A DNA stretch of 13,239 bases, from positions 1 to 13,239 of the forward strand of contig CAKSHT010000059.1 in assembly GCA_934457235.1 (NCBI GenBank), in the 5' to 3' direction. This DNA is from an uncultured Oscillospiraceae bacterium (GTDB lineage Bacteria > Bacillota > Clostridia > Oscillospirales > Ruminococcaceae). The notes under the pieces were generated by a model that saw only the letters and a program-made list of their open reading frames with translations, ran no database searches and had not been told where the DNA came from. The position numbers and the translations under genes were made by a program. Shown one piece after another: positions 1 to 6,035 of this stretch. Numbering within the stretch: the first letter of the stretch is position 1; each line of letters begins with the position of its first letter.

Positions 1-319
1 GTTCCAGGGACTTCTCACAGACCGTTATCTGAATGGAATACCCGGCGACTCGCGTGTTTCCAAGGGCTGCACATGGATACGGAACGACATCAACGAGGAT
101 AAACTCTCAAAGGTCCGCAGGCTGAGTGCAATTGCTGAAAAACGCGGTCAGAAGCTATCTCAGATGGCAATATCCTGGGCACTCCGTGAGGGCAAGGTAA
201 CAACAGTGCTTATCGGAGCTTCCAAGCCAGAGCAGATAATTGAGAATGCTGCAGCAGTCGAACATTTAGACTTTACGCCGGAAGAGCTTTCGTCTATTGA
301 AGCGGTTCTTTCAGAATAA
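1..319 (+). CDS. Aldo/keto reductase, C-terminal part (5' end outside window)
   Basis: This open frame enters from the left edge (codons begin at base 2) and ends with TAA at 317-319, giving 105 C-terminal residues. It begins FQGLLTDRYLNGIPGDSR and contains the run VLIGASKPEQIIENA near the end. Both closely resemble the C-terminal part of NAD(P)H-dependent aldo/keto reductases of the YghZ/Gpr type (L-glyceraldehyde-3-phosphate reductase and Kv-beta-like proteins). In that family the IGAS-type segment lies at the cofactor 2'-phosphate/adenine pocket of the TIM barrel. These are soluble enzymes that reduce aldehydes or ketones. The true substrate cannot be told from this fragment, and the catalytic Asp-Tyr-Lys-His tetrad lies upstream of the window. 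No U-rich intrinsic terminator is visible after the stop. The next gene has its own promoter, so the two are probably separate units. The family is solid; the specific function is not. Confidence 0.85.
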   Translation, partial: FQGLLTDRYLNGIPGDSRVSKGCTWIRNDINEDKLSKVRRLSAIAEKRGQKLSQMAISWALREGKVTTVLIGASKPEQIIENAAAVEHLDFTPEELSSIEAVLSE

Positions 320-332
320 TTTCGCAGATTTG

Positions 333-360
333 TTACAAGTCATTAAAAAACTACTTGCAA
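333..360. promoter_or_regulatory. Imperfect inverted repeat over the -35 of the hom promoter (candidate operator)
   Basis: TTACAAGT (333-340) and ACTTGCAA (353-360) are inverted repeats: 7 of 8 positions pair, separated by 12 bases. The right arm contains the -35 hexamer at 355-360. A repressor bound here would block RNA polymerase. This is inferred from position and symmetry only; a short, AT-rich repeat like this can arise by chance. Confidence 0.25.
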
Positions 361-383
361 ATATCACTGTATTGTGCTATAAT
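355..383 (+). promoter_or_regulatory. Sigma-A-type promoter for hom and its leader
   Basis: A -35 hexamer TTGCAA (355-360) is followed by exactly 17 bases and a perfect -10 TATAAT (378-383). The -10 is preceded by TGC, giving an extended -10 element. Transcription would start near 389-391, leaving a leader of about 200 nt before the hom ATG at 595. It is the only strong promoter visible between the aldo/keto reductase and hom. The hisZ promoter further right has the same GTGCTATA core and the same spacing. Confidence 0.8.
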
Positions 384-390
384 ATATAGG

Positions 391-581
391 ATAATAAACA
401 GCGGCAGCGACTGTAAATAAATGTCTGCGTAGTCCCGCCGAACGGTAACGCCGCCAGGCAGACTGTCAGTGCAGACATTCAGGCGCACGCGGTTCCGGAT
501 ATACAGGTGCAGGCACCGGCGTACGGCGGAGTATTCCCTCCATGTTGGTGAAAGACACTGTCCGGTAAAAAAGTGAACCGA
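391..581 (+). other. Long structured 5' leader of hom, unassigned (possible cis-regulatory RNA)
   Basis: About 190 nt of GC-rich, non-coding sequence lies between the promoter and the hom ribosome binding site. Several helices are possible. One is CGGC (402-405) with GCCG (437-440), stacked on GACT (409-412) with AGTC (431-434). Another is ATGTCTGC (421-428) with GCAGACAT (471-478), eight pairs. A third is GGTG (506-509) with CACC (514-517), and a fourth is GGAG (528-531) with CTCC (538-541). GTCTGC (423-428) can also pair with GCAGAC at 458-463, so two folds compete. CCGCCG (435-440) can pair at long range with CGGCGG (524-529). I see no T-box antiterminator motif and none of the conserved cores of the SAM, lysine, cobalamin or glycine riboswitches. 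There is no terminator with a U-run, so any control would be at translation or RNA stability. A regulatory RNA is inference. Confidence 0.4.
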
Positions 582-594
582 AAGGAAGTTGATT

Positions 595-1836
595 ATGGCT
601 AAGATCGCAGTTCTGGGCTATGGTACAGTTGGCTCGGGAACAGTTGAGGTTTTCTATAAGAATAAGGAAAGCCTTGAAAAGAAGGCTGGACAGGAAATGG
701 ATATCAAGTATATTCTTGATATTCGTGATTTCAATGACAATCCTTACAAGGATAAATTTGTCAAGGATTTCAATATTATTCTGAATGACCCGGAGGTCAT
801 GGTCGTAGCCGAGGTTATCGGCGGACTTAAGCCGGCATATGATTTTGTAAAGTCATCTCTTGAGGCTGGTAAGAGTGTTGTTACCTCCAACAAGGAGCTT
901 GTTGCCGCTAAGGGTGCGGAGCTTCTCGCCATTGCCAAGGAAAAGAATGTGAACTTCTTCTTTGAAGCAAGCGTAGGCGGTGGAATTCCGATAATCAAGC
1001 CCCTGCATGCGTGTCTTTCCGCTAACGAGATCGACGAGATTGCTGGTATTCTCAACGGTACTACCAACTTTATTCTCACCAAGATGATCCGTGACGGTAT
1101 GGATTTTGAGAAGGCTCTTAAGATCGCCCAGGATCTGGGCTACGCTGAGCGTAATCCATCCGCAGACGTTGACGGTCACGATGCATGCCGTAAGATCTGC
1201 ATTCTGGCGTCACTTGCATTCGGAAAGCATGTATATCCCGACAGCGTACACACCGAGGGTATCACAAAGATCACTCTTGAAGATGTTGACTACTGTGACA
1301 GCGCAGACTGCAAGATAAAGCTTATCGGCTGCGCTAAGCGCGAGGAAGCTGGTAAGATCTCCATAGGCGTATTCCCGGCTGTTATCAAGGACGAGAGCCA
1401 GCTTGCAGGCGTAAACGACGTGTTCAACGCTATACTTGTACGCGGCGACGCTACCGGCGATGTCGTATTTTACGGCAAGGGCGCCGGCAAGCTTCCTACC
1501 GCAAGCGCGGTTGTCGCTGATATCGTGTCTGCCGTTAAGCATTCTGGCACCAGCAAGTCCCTTACATGGGCTGACAGCGACCAGAACTTCATCAAGGATT
1601 TCAGCGATTTCTCCTGTGCAAACTATATCAGACTTTCTTCCAAGAACGTGGAAGTCACAAAAGCTGTTATCAAGGCGCTCTTCGGCGAGGTTACATACCT
1701 TTCCAGAAAGAATCAGCCTGAGAACGAGCTTGCGTTCACAACCGGCGTGATGTCCGAGAAGGATACCCTCAATGCAATCGAGAAGGTTTCCGACGGTGCT
1801 GAACTGCTCGGCAGAATCCGCGTACTGGATTATTGA
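595..1836 (+). CDS. hom: Homoserine dehydrogenase
   Basis: The gene encodes a cytosolic NAD(P)-dependent enzyme that reduces aspartate-4-semialdehyde to homoserine, the branch step towards threonine and methionine. It has 413 residues. An N-terminal Rossmann fold carries GYGTVG at 8-13. TSNKEL (97-102) lies in the cofactor/catalytic region, and ASVGGGIP (125-132) and GILNGTTNF (151-159) follow. The family signature covers AQDLGYAERNPSADVDGHD to K200, including D196 and K200, the conserved catalytic pair. Residues from about 340 to the end look like a short ACT-type regulatory domain, which in this family senses threonine. The length is close to the usual 400-435. ATG at 595 was chosen because AAGGAAG (582-588) sits 6-8 bases upstream; an in-frame TTG at 589 would abut that site. 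The gene has its own promoter at 355-383 and a long structured leader. Its position immediately upstream of pyrH is less usual, since rpsB-tsf commonly occupies that place. Confidence 0.96.
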   Translation: MAKIAVLGYGTVGSGTVEVFYKNKESLEKKAGQEMDIKYILDIRDFNDNPYKDKFVKDFNIILNDPEVMVVAEVIGGLKPAYDFVKSSLEAGKSVVTSNKELVAAKGAELLAIAKEKNVNFFFEASVGGGIPIIKPLHACLSANEIDEIAGILNGTTNFILTKMIRDGMDFEKALKIAQDLGYAERNPSADVDGHDACRKICILASLAFGKHVYPDSVHTEGITKITLEDVDYCDSADCKIKLIGCAKREEAGKISIGVFPAVIKDESQLAGVNDVFNAILVRGDATGDVVFYGKGAGKLPTASAVVADIVSAVKHSGTSKSLTWADSDQNFIKDFSDFSCANYIRLSSKNVEVTKAVIKALFGEVTYLSRKNQPENELAFTTGVMSEKDTLNAIEKVSDGAELLGRIRVLDY

Positions 1837-1863
1837 TACAGCATTGCTGACATAATGCAGCGT

Positions 1864-1909
1864 GTCGGCGTGCGGCTGACCTGTCTGCGGCAGCCGGCTT
1901 TTTCGGCTG
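1864..1909 (+). promoter_or_regulatory. Competing hairpins between hom and pyrH (candidate terminator/attenuator)
   Basis: CAGCCG (1891-1896) can pair with CGGCTG upstream (1873-1878) or with a second CGGCTG downstream (1904-1909); the two folds exclude each other. The upstream fold is followed after two bases by TTTTT (1899-1903), as in a weak intrinsic terminator. Alternatively GTCGGC (1864-1869) pairs with GCCGGC (1893-1898) directly before the T-run. The downstream fold places the T-run in its loop and would disarm the terminator. This could end or attenuate hom transcription before pyrH. The U-tract is short, so termination would be partial at best. Confidence 0.4.
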
Positions 1910-1941
1910 TACTGATAAATTCGGAGGATAAGAAGATAATA

Positions 1942-2664
1942 ATGGAAACTCCTAAGTATAAACGTGTGCTGCTCAAGCTGAGCGGCGAGGCTCTTTCCGG
2001 CGACAAGGGAAGTGGTCTTGATATCCCTACCATAGAGAACATCTGCCGCAGCATAAAGAAGTGCGTTGACGTTGGTGCCGAAATCGGTATAGTTGTCGGC
2101 GGCGGTAATTTCTGGCGTGGAAGAAGTTCCGAGGGTATGGACAGAGCACGTGCGGATCACATCGGAATGCTCGCAACAGCCATGAACGCTCTCGCCGTTG
2201 CTGATGTCCTGGAAAAGCAGGGCTGCCAGGTAAGAGTGCAGACTGCTATCACAATGCAGCAGGTTGCTGAGCCGTTTATCCTCGGCAAAGCTATCCGCCA
2301 TCTTGAAAAGGGAAGAGTTGTGATATTTGGCTGCGGAACAGGTAATCCTTTCTTCTCCACTGACAGTGCCGCTTCACTGCGTGCCGCTGAGCTTAATGCA
2401 GATATTCTGCTGAAGGCGACTATGGTGGACGGAATTTATGATAAGGATCCCAAAAAGTTCCCTGACGCCGTTAAGTACGATGTCATCACACATCACGATA
2501 TTCTCGTTAAGAAGCTCCAGGTAATGGACAGCGCAGCAGCTGCTATCTGCACCGAGAACAATATTCCGATAATCGTATTTGATCTTAACCGTCCCGACAA
2601 TATCTATGACGCTATCATGGGCAAGACTGTCGGAACACTTGTTACCAAACATAAGCCGCAATAA
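1942..2664 (+). CDS. pyrH: UMP kinase (uridylate kinase)
   Basis: This cytosolic enzyme phosphorylates UMP to UDP with ATP, an essential step in pyrimidine nucleotide synthesis. In bacteria it belongs to the amino-acid-kinase fold, unlike eukaryotic UMP/CMP kinases, and works as a hexamer activated by GTP and inhibited by UTP. The 240 residues match the usual length. Visible motifs are KLSGEA (12-17, phosphate binding), VGGGNFWRG (52-60), DHIGMLATAMNALAV (72-86, UMP site), CGTGNPFFSTDSAA (131-144) and DGIYDKDPKK (163-172, nucleotide site). The start at 1942 gives the standard N-terminus before KRVLLKLSGEAL. An in-frame ATG at 1855 would add 29 residues of atypical sequence overlapping the hairpin region, so I reject it. 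The best ribosome binding site, GGAGG (1923-1927), is 14 bases from the ATG, which is unusually far. frr follows 20 bases after the stop. Confidence 0.97.
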   Translation: METPKYKRVLLKLSGEALSGDKGSGLDIPTIENICRSIKKCVDVGAEIGIVVGGGNFWRGRSSEGMDRARADHIGMLATAMNALAVADVLEKQGCQVRVQTAITMQQVAEPFILGKAIRHLEKGRVVIFGCGTGNPFFSTDSAASLRAAELNADILLKATMVDGIYDKDPKKFPDAVKYDVITHHDILVKKLQVMDSAAAAICTENNIPIIVFDLNRPDNIYDAIMGKTVGTLVTKHKPQ

Positions 2665-2684
2665 TTATTCAGAGAGGTGCCAAA

Positions 2685-3239
2685 ATGAAAGAAATACTCG
2701 ACACAGCCAAGGAAAAAATGGGCAAGTGCGTAAATGCGCTTGAAAGTGAGCTTGCAACAATTCGTGCAGGTCGTGCAAACCCCAGTGTACTCGACAGAAT
2801 CACTGTTGATTACTATGGCTGCCCAACTCCTGTGAACCAGATGGCTTCCATCTCCGTTTCCGAGGCAAGAATTCTTGTTGTACAGCCGTTTGACGCTTCC
2901 ACACTGAAGTCTATCGAAAAGGCTATCCAGGCTAGCGACCTCGGTATTAATCCCACAAACGACGGACGTGTGCTACGCATTGCATTCCCGCAGCTTACCG
3001 AGGACCGCAGAAAGGAACTCTGTAAGCAGGTAAGTAAAATTTGCGAGGAAAGCAAGGTAGCCGTACGAAATGTACGCCGTGATGCGCTTGACAAGCTCAA
3101 GGCCAAGAAGAAGAACAGCGAGATCACCGAGGACGACCTCAAGGACGCTGAAAAGAGCATGCAGAAGCTTACTGACAAGTTTATTGAAACTATCGACGCA
3201 GTAGGCGCAGACAAGGACAAGGAGATCATGTCTATCTGA
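2685..3239 (+). CDS. frr: Ribosome recycling factor
   Basis: RRF acts with EF-G after translation termination to split the ribosome into subunits and release mRNA and tRNA. The 184 residues match the family's 185. The N-terminal and C-terminal parts form the three-helix bundle: residues 1-30 contain ELATIRAGRANPSVLD, and residues 105-184 contain the conserved VRNVRRDALDKLKA (127-140) with the ribosome-contacting arginines. The small beta domain lies between, roughly residues 31-104, including VDYYG and the segment NDGRVLRIAFPQLTEDRR. The site AGAGGTG (2673-2679) lies five bases before the ATG, giving strong translation initiation. The stop TGA overlaps the uppS ATG by one base. The pyrH-frr pair is nearly universal in bacteria and they are certainly cotranscribed here. 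Confidence 0.97.
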   Translation: MKEILDTAKEKMGKCVNALESELATIRAGRANPSVLDRITVDYYGCPTPVNQMASISVSEARILVVQPFDASTLKSIEKAIQASDLGINPTNDGRVLRIAFPQLTEDRRKELCKQVSKICEESKVAVRNVRRDALDKLKAKKKNSEITEDDLKDAEKSMQKLTDKFIETIDAVGADKDKEIMSI

Positions 3240-3943
3240 TGGCTGAGATGTCTGTACCGCAGCACATCGGAATTATTATGGACGGAAACGGCAGATGGGC
3301 AAAAAAACGCGCTCTGCCGCGGAATTTCGGACATAAACAGGGCGCTGCCGTTTTTAAAAAGACCATCAACTGGGCGCGTGAGCTTGGGATAAAATGCGTA
3401 ACTTTCTACGCGTTTTCTACTGAGAACTGGAAACGTCCCGCGGACGAAGTAGATGGGATCATGAATCTGCTCCGTCAGTATATCAAGGACATTCGTGAAG
3501 CGGCTCGTGAAAATATACGCTTCATTTTTCTGGGTGATATCACAGCGCTTCCGGCTGATATAACCGAGGAGCTGCTGGATATACAGGCGTCCACAGTCAA
3601 TAATGACGGATTTATTGCGGGTGTTGCGCTTAATTACGGTGGAAGAGATGAGATAACCCGTGCTGCAAGGCTTTTGGTTAAGCAGGCGGTTTCCGGCGAG
3701 ATATCCCCGGAGAGCATTACAGAGCAGTCCATTGAGCGGCTGCTTTATACGGCGGAAATGCCTCCGCTGGATCTGATAATCAGACCGAGCGGGGAGCAGC
3801 GTTTGTCGAATTTCCTTATCTGGCAGGCGGCGTATGCTGAATTCGTATTTATGGACGTCCTCTGGCCGGATTTTACAAAAAAACATCTGGAATATGCAAT
3901 AAGCGAGTATAACGAGCGTGACCGGCGCTTCGGCGGAGTGTAG
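3239..3943 (+). CDS. uppS: Isoprenyl transferase (undecaprenyl diphosphate synthase)
   Basis: UppS condenses isopentenyl diphosphate with farnesyl diphosphate in cis to make the C55 undecaprenyl carrier used for peptidoglycan and other wall polymers. It is a soluble or membrane-associated homodimer. The 234 residues include HIGIIMDGNGRWAKKR (9-24) with the catalytic, Mg-binding D15, then FYAFSTENWKRP (56-67), ALNYGGRDE (130-138), and the C-terminal run DLIIRPSGEQRLSNF (178-192), which binds the diphosphate, plus YAEFVFMDVLWPDF (199-212). The start codon overlaps the frr stop in TGATG, so translation is probably coupled. The upstream AAGGAG (3219-3224) is 14 bases away, which fits dependence on coupling. 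Two A7 runs lie in the frame (3301-3307 and 3877-3883). The Clostridial version may make a similar-length prenyl chain; chain length is not readable from sequence. Confidence 0.95.
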   Translation: MAEMSVPQHIGIIMDGNGRWAKKRALPRNFGHKQGAAVFKKTINWARELGIKCVTFYAFSTENWKRPADEVDGIMNLLRQYIKDIREAARENIRFIFLGDITALPADITEELLDIQASTVNNDGFIAGVALNYGGRDEITRAARLLVKQAVSGEISPESITEQSIERLLYTAEMPPLDLIIRPSGEQRLSNFLIWQAAYAEFVFMDVLWPDFTKKHLEYAISEYNERDRRFGGV

Positions 3944-3963
3944 TTTCAGAGGAAGGGTTGCTT

Positions 3964-4800
3964 ATGGGCACAAGGCTGATTTCTGCTGGTGTTGGTATTA
4001 TCATAGGAGTTGCGATTTTATTCCTTGACAATATATTCGTGTATTGTGCGGGAATTTGCTTCCTGTCATCTGTTGCAGTATGGGAGCTTACACGTGCGAT
4101 AAGGTGCGAAAAGTTCAAGGTGCTTCGGTGGGCAAGTATTGTCATGGGTGCGGTTTTTCCGGCTGCGATAACACTACCGTGGCTGAAATTTCTGATACTT
4201 CCGCTGGCTATGGCTTATGTCATTGTTATGGCGCTCATTATGCTGAAAAATCACAAGGAAGTCAGTTTTGAACAGGTATTAGCATGTGGAGCGGCCGGCG
4301 GACTTCTTCCGACATCGCTCAGCTCCATAGTGCTCCTCCGATATTCACAGAGCGGTGAGCCGCTGGGAATTTTCATGGTGCTGTTTATCCTGTTCTGTGC
4401 ATGGTTCGGGGATTCGGGTGCGTATTTTGTCGGCACTTTCTTCGGAAAGCACAAACTTTGTCCGCTTGTCAGCCCGAAAAAGACTGTTGAGGGTCTCATA
4501 GGCGGTGTTGTTACCGTAGGTGTTGTCACCGCCATTACCGTGTTGATCTACAATTCCTTTATTCTGACAGAGCACCAGCTGAGTTATGCGGTTCTTATTC
4601 CGCTTTCAATGGTGACTTCTCTGGTCGGTGTTGTCGGAGATCTTTCGGCATCTGTCATTAAACGTGAGTACAACGTAAAGGATTTTGGCAACATCATGCC
4701 CGGGCACGGCGGTGTGCTTGACCGTTTTGACAGCGTGATTCTCGTTGCACCGTTCCTATATGTTGCCATGTCTTATCTTGGCAGCTTCATTTATGCATGA
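3964..4800 (+). CDS. cdsA: Phosphatidate cytidylyltransferase (CDP-diglyceride synthase)
   Basis: CdsA joins CTP and phosphatidic acid to give CDP-diacylglycerol, the precursor of bacterial phospholipids, in the cytoplasmic membrane. The 278-residue protein is strongly hydrophobic, with about eight likely membrane segments. Among them are residues 8-30, 59-95, 136-158, 178-200 and 208-226, and the C-terminal segment 257-277. Conserved polar elements are WFGDSGAY (147-154), SPKKTVEG (170-177) and the family signature at 228-256: S-x-V-x-K-R, KD, MPGHGGVLDRFD with K233, R234, H248, D253 and D256. ATG at 3964 was chosen over the in-frame TTG at 3958 because AGGAAGG (3950-3956) ends only one base before the TTG but seven before the ATG. 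It follows uppS by 20 bases. Together with uppS and dxr it forms an envelope-lipid group. Confidence 0.95.
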   Translation: MGTRLISAGVGIIIGVAILFLDNIFVYCAGICFLSSVAVWELTRAIRCEKFKVLRWASIVMGAVFPAAITLPWLKFLILPLAMAYVIVMALIMLKNHKEVSFEQVLACGAAGGLLPTSLSSIVLLRYSQSGEPLGIFMVLFILFCAWFGDSGAYFVGTFFGKHKLCPLVSPKKTVEGLIGGVVTVGVVTAITVLIYNSFILTEHQLSYAVLIPLSMVTSLVGVVGDLSASVIKREYNVKDFGNIMPGHGGVLDRFDSVILVAPFLYVAMSYLGSFIYA

Positions 4801-4809
4801 CATTTTCTG

Positions 4810-4831
4810 CCCATTCACATGCGTGAATGGG
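4810..4831 (+). terminator. Perfect 9-bp hairpin between cdsA and dxr (weak terminator or RNA processing/stability element)
   Basis: CCCATTCAC (4810-4818) and GTGAATGGG (4823-4831) pair perfectly across a four-base loop, starting nine bases after the cdsA stop. The following TGGTTTTGTT has only an interrupted T-tract, so it would terminate weakly. Such hairpins inside operons often set the relative mRNA levels of upstream and downstream genes. The hairpin is certain; its role is inferred. Confidence 0.55.
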
Positions 4832-4880
4832 TGGTTTTGTTCAGTGAAATAATTTCTCGTCCACAGGAGTATAATATAAA

Positions 4881-6023
4881 ATGAAGAATATAGTAATTCT
4901 CGGCTCCACAGGTTCCATAGGTACTCAGACTCTTGATGTATGCCGAATGCACGGATTCGGAGTGAAGGCTCTTTCTGCAGGAAGCAATACCGAGCTTTTA
5001 GAAAAGCATGCGCGTGAGTTCCACCCGGAATACGTATGCATATTCCACGAAGAAAAATACGCGGACATGAAGCAGCGGCTTTCCGATACTGATATCAAGG
5101 TACTATGCGGAATGGAAGGCTTATGCGAGCTTGCCCGCCTGGACTGTGACATAGTTGTAAATTCTGTAGTCGGTATGGTGGGCCTTGTTCCGACGCTGGA
5201 AGCCGCTAAAGCTGGTAATGACATAGCGCTTGCGAACAAGGAAACTCTGGTCGCGGGAGGCAGGCTCGTCACTGACTGCGTTAAGCAGAACAAAGTGCGT
5301 TTACTGCCGATAGACAGCGAGCATTCTGCAATTTTCCAGTGCCTTATGGGCGCCGGAGATAACCGTCCGGCGAAGATATTACTTACCGCATCCGGCGGAC
5401 CGTTTTATGGTAAGACCCGTGACGAACTTAAAGAAGTTACTGTTGAACAGGCTCTGAAGCACCCAAACTGGAGCATGGGCGCGAAAATAACGATTGACAG
5501 TGCTACACTGATGAACAAGGGACTTGAACTTATCGAAGCAGTCCGGCTTTTTGATGTTTCGCCAGAGCAGATAGAAATAGTCGTGCACAGACAGAGCATA
5601 ATTCACTCGGCTGTGGAATTTGAGGACGGCGCGGTTATCGCGCAGCTAGGCAGTGCAGATATGCGTATCCCGATCCAGCTTGCTCTTACTTATCCGGCAA
5701 GATTACCGTCTCCGGCGAAGAAGCTTTCGCTTTTTGATGTAGGGCAGCTTACATTCGGCAGAGCTGATGAGGATACATTTACATGTCTGTCTGCCGCTAA
5801 AAAAGCGATTTCACTGGAAGGCAATGCGCCGTGCATCGTGAATTCCGCTAACGAAGCGGCTGTGGCTCTGTTCCTTGGACGAAAAATAAAATTTCTTGAT
5901 ATCGGCGAGGCAGTGAACGGAGCGTTGGATTCTGTCAAATTCATCGCTCAGCCTACGCTTGACGATATTCTTGATACCCGCAGAGCCGCCGAGGAGTATG
6001 TTGCGGCAAAGTTCGGAAAATGA
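4881..6023 (+). CDS. dxr: 1-deoxy-D-xylulose 5-phosphate reductoisomerase
   Basis: Dxr (also called IspC) rearranges and reduces DXP to 2-C-methyl-D-erythritol 4-phosphate with NADPH, the committing step of the MEP isoprenoid pathway; it is the target of fosmidomycin. The 380 residues fit the family. GSTGSIGTQTLD (8-19) is the NADPH-binding loop, and ALANKETLVAGG (116-127) follows. The metal-binding residues are D145 and E147 in LPIDSEHSAIF, and E216 in MNKGLELIEA. The flexible active-site loop carries HPNWSMGAKITIDSATLMNKG (H194 to G214). The C-terminal helical domain begins near residue 290. AGGAG (4865-4869) lies 11 bases before the ATG. An 80-base gap with a hairpin separates it from cdsA; rseP starts 12 bases after its stop. 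Its presence with ispG shows that the organism makes isoprenoids through MEP rather than only mevalonate. Confidence 0.97.
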   Translation: MKNIVILGSTGSIGTQTLDVCRMHGFGVKALSAGSNTELLEKHAREFHPEYVCIFHEEKYADMKQRLSDTDIKVLCGMEGLCELARLDCDIVVNSVVGMVGLVPTLEAAKAGNDIALANKETLVAGGRLVTDCVKQNKVRLLPIDSEHSAIFQCLMGAGDNRPAKILLTASGGPFYGKTRDELKEVTVEQALKHPNWSMGAKITIDSATLMNKGLELIEAVRLFDVSPEQIEIVVHRQSIIHSAVEFEDGAVIAQLGSADMRIPIQLALTYPARLPSPAKKLSLFDVGQLTFGRADEDTFTCLSAAKKAISLEGNAPCIVNSANEAAVALFLGRKIKFLDIGEAVNGALDSVKFIAQPTLDDILDTRRAAEEYVAAKFGK

Positions 6024-6035
6024 TTTGGAGGTCTT

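Noticed and set aside
430..465. 5S rRNA-like words (CCGAAC on + and TGCCTGGCGGC on the minus strand)
   Set aside because: The similarity is limited to short words; the rest of the 5S sequence and its helices are not present in either orientation.
391..594. T-box leader for hom
   Set aside because: There is no antiterminator motif of the TGGNACCGCG type and no terminator with a U-run, so the key T-box parts are absent.
1833..1856. TTGATA with CATAAT as a pyrH promoter
   Set aside because: The spacing between the boxes is only 12 bases, too short for a sigma-A promoter.
1855..1941. Upstream in-frame ATG for pyrH giving a 29-residue extension
   Set aside because: The extension is unlike any UMP kinase N-terminus, covers the hairpin region and lacks a ribosome binding site.
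1210..2301. Long open frame on the minus strand, 363 codons, antisense to hom and pyrH
   Set aside because: It lies fully opposite two confidently assigned genes, has no ribosome binding site or recognisable domain, and arises from the codon bias of the real genes.
3301..3307. A7 run in uppS (others at 3877-3883 and 6170-6176) as a programmed frameshift or phase-variable tract
   Set aside because: The frames are intact and full length, there is no alternative product downstream, and A7 runs encoding Lys codons are common.
2813..3886. Long open frame on the minus strand, 357 codons, antisense to frr and uppS
   Set aside because: It is a shadow of conserved genes. Its translation is rich in Ser, Arg and Leu, as expected from antisense reading, and shows no known motif.
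4870..4875. TATAAT just before dxr as a promoter -10
   Set aside because: It lies five bases from the ATG and has no -35 at the right distance (AAATAA at 4847-4852). It would give a nearly leaderless start while a good AGGAG site is present upstream.
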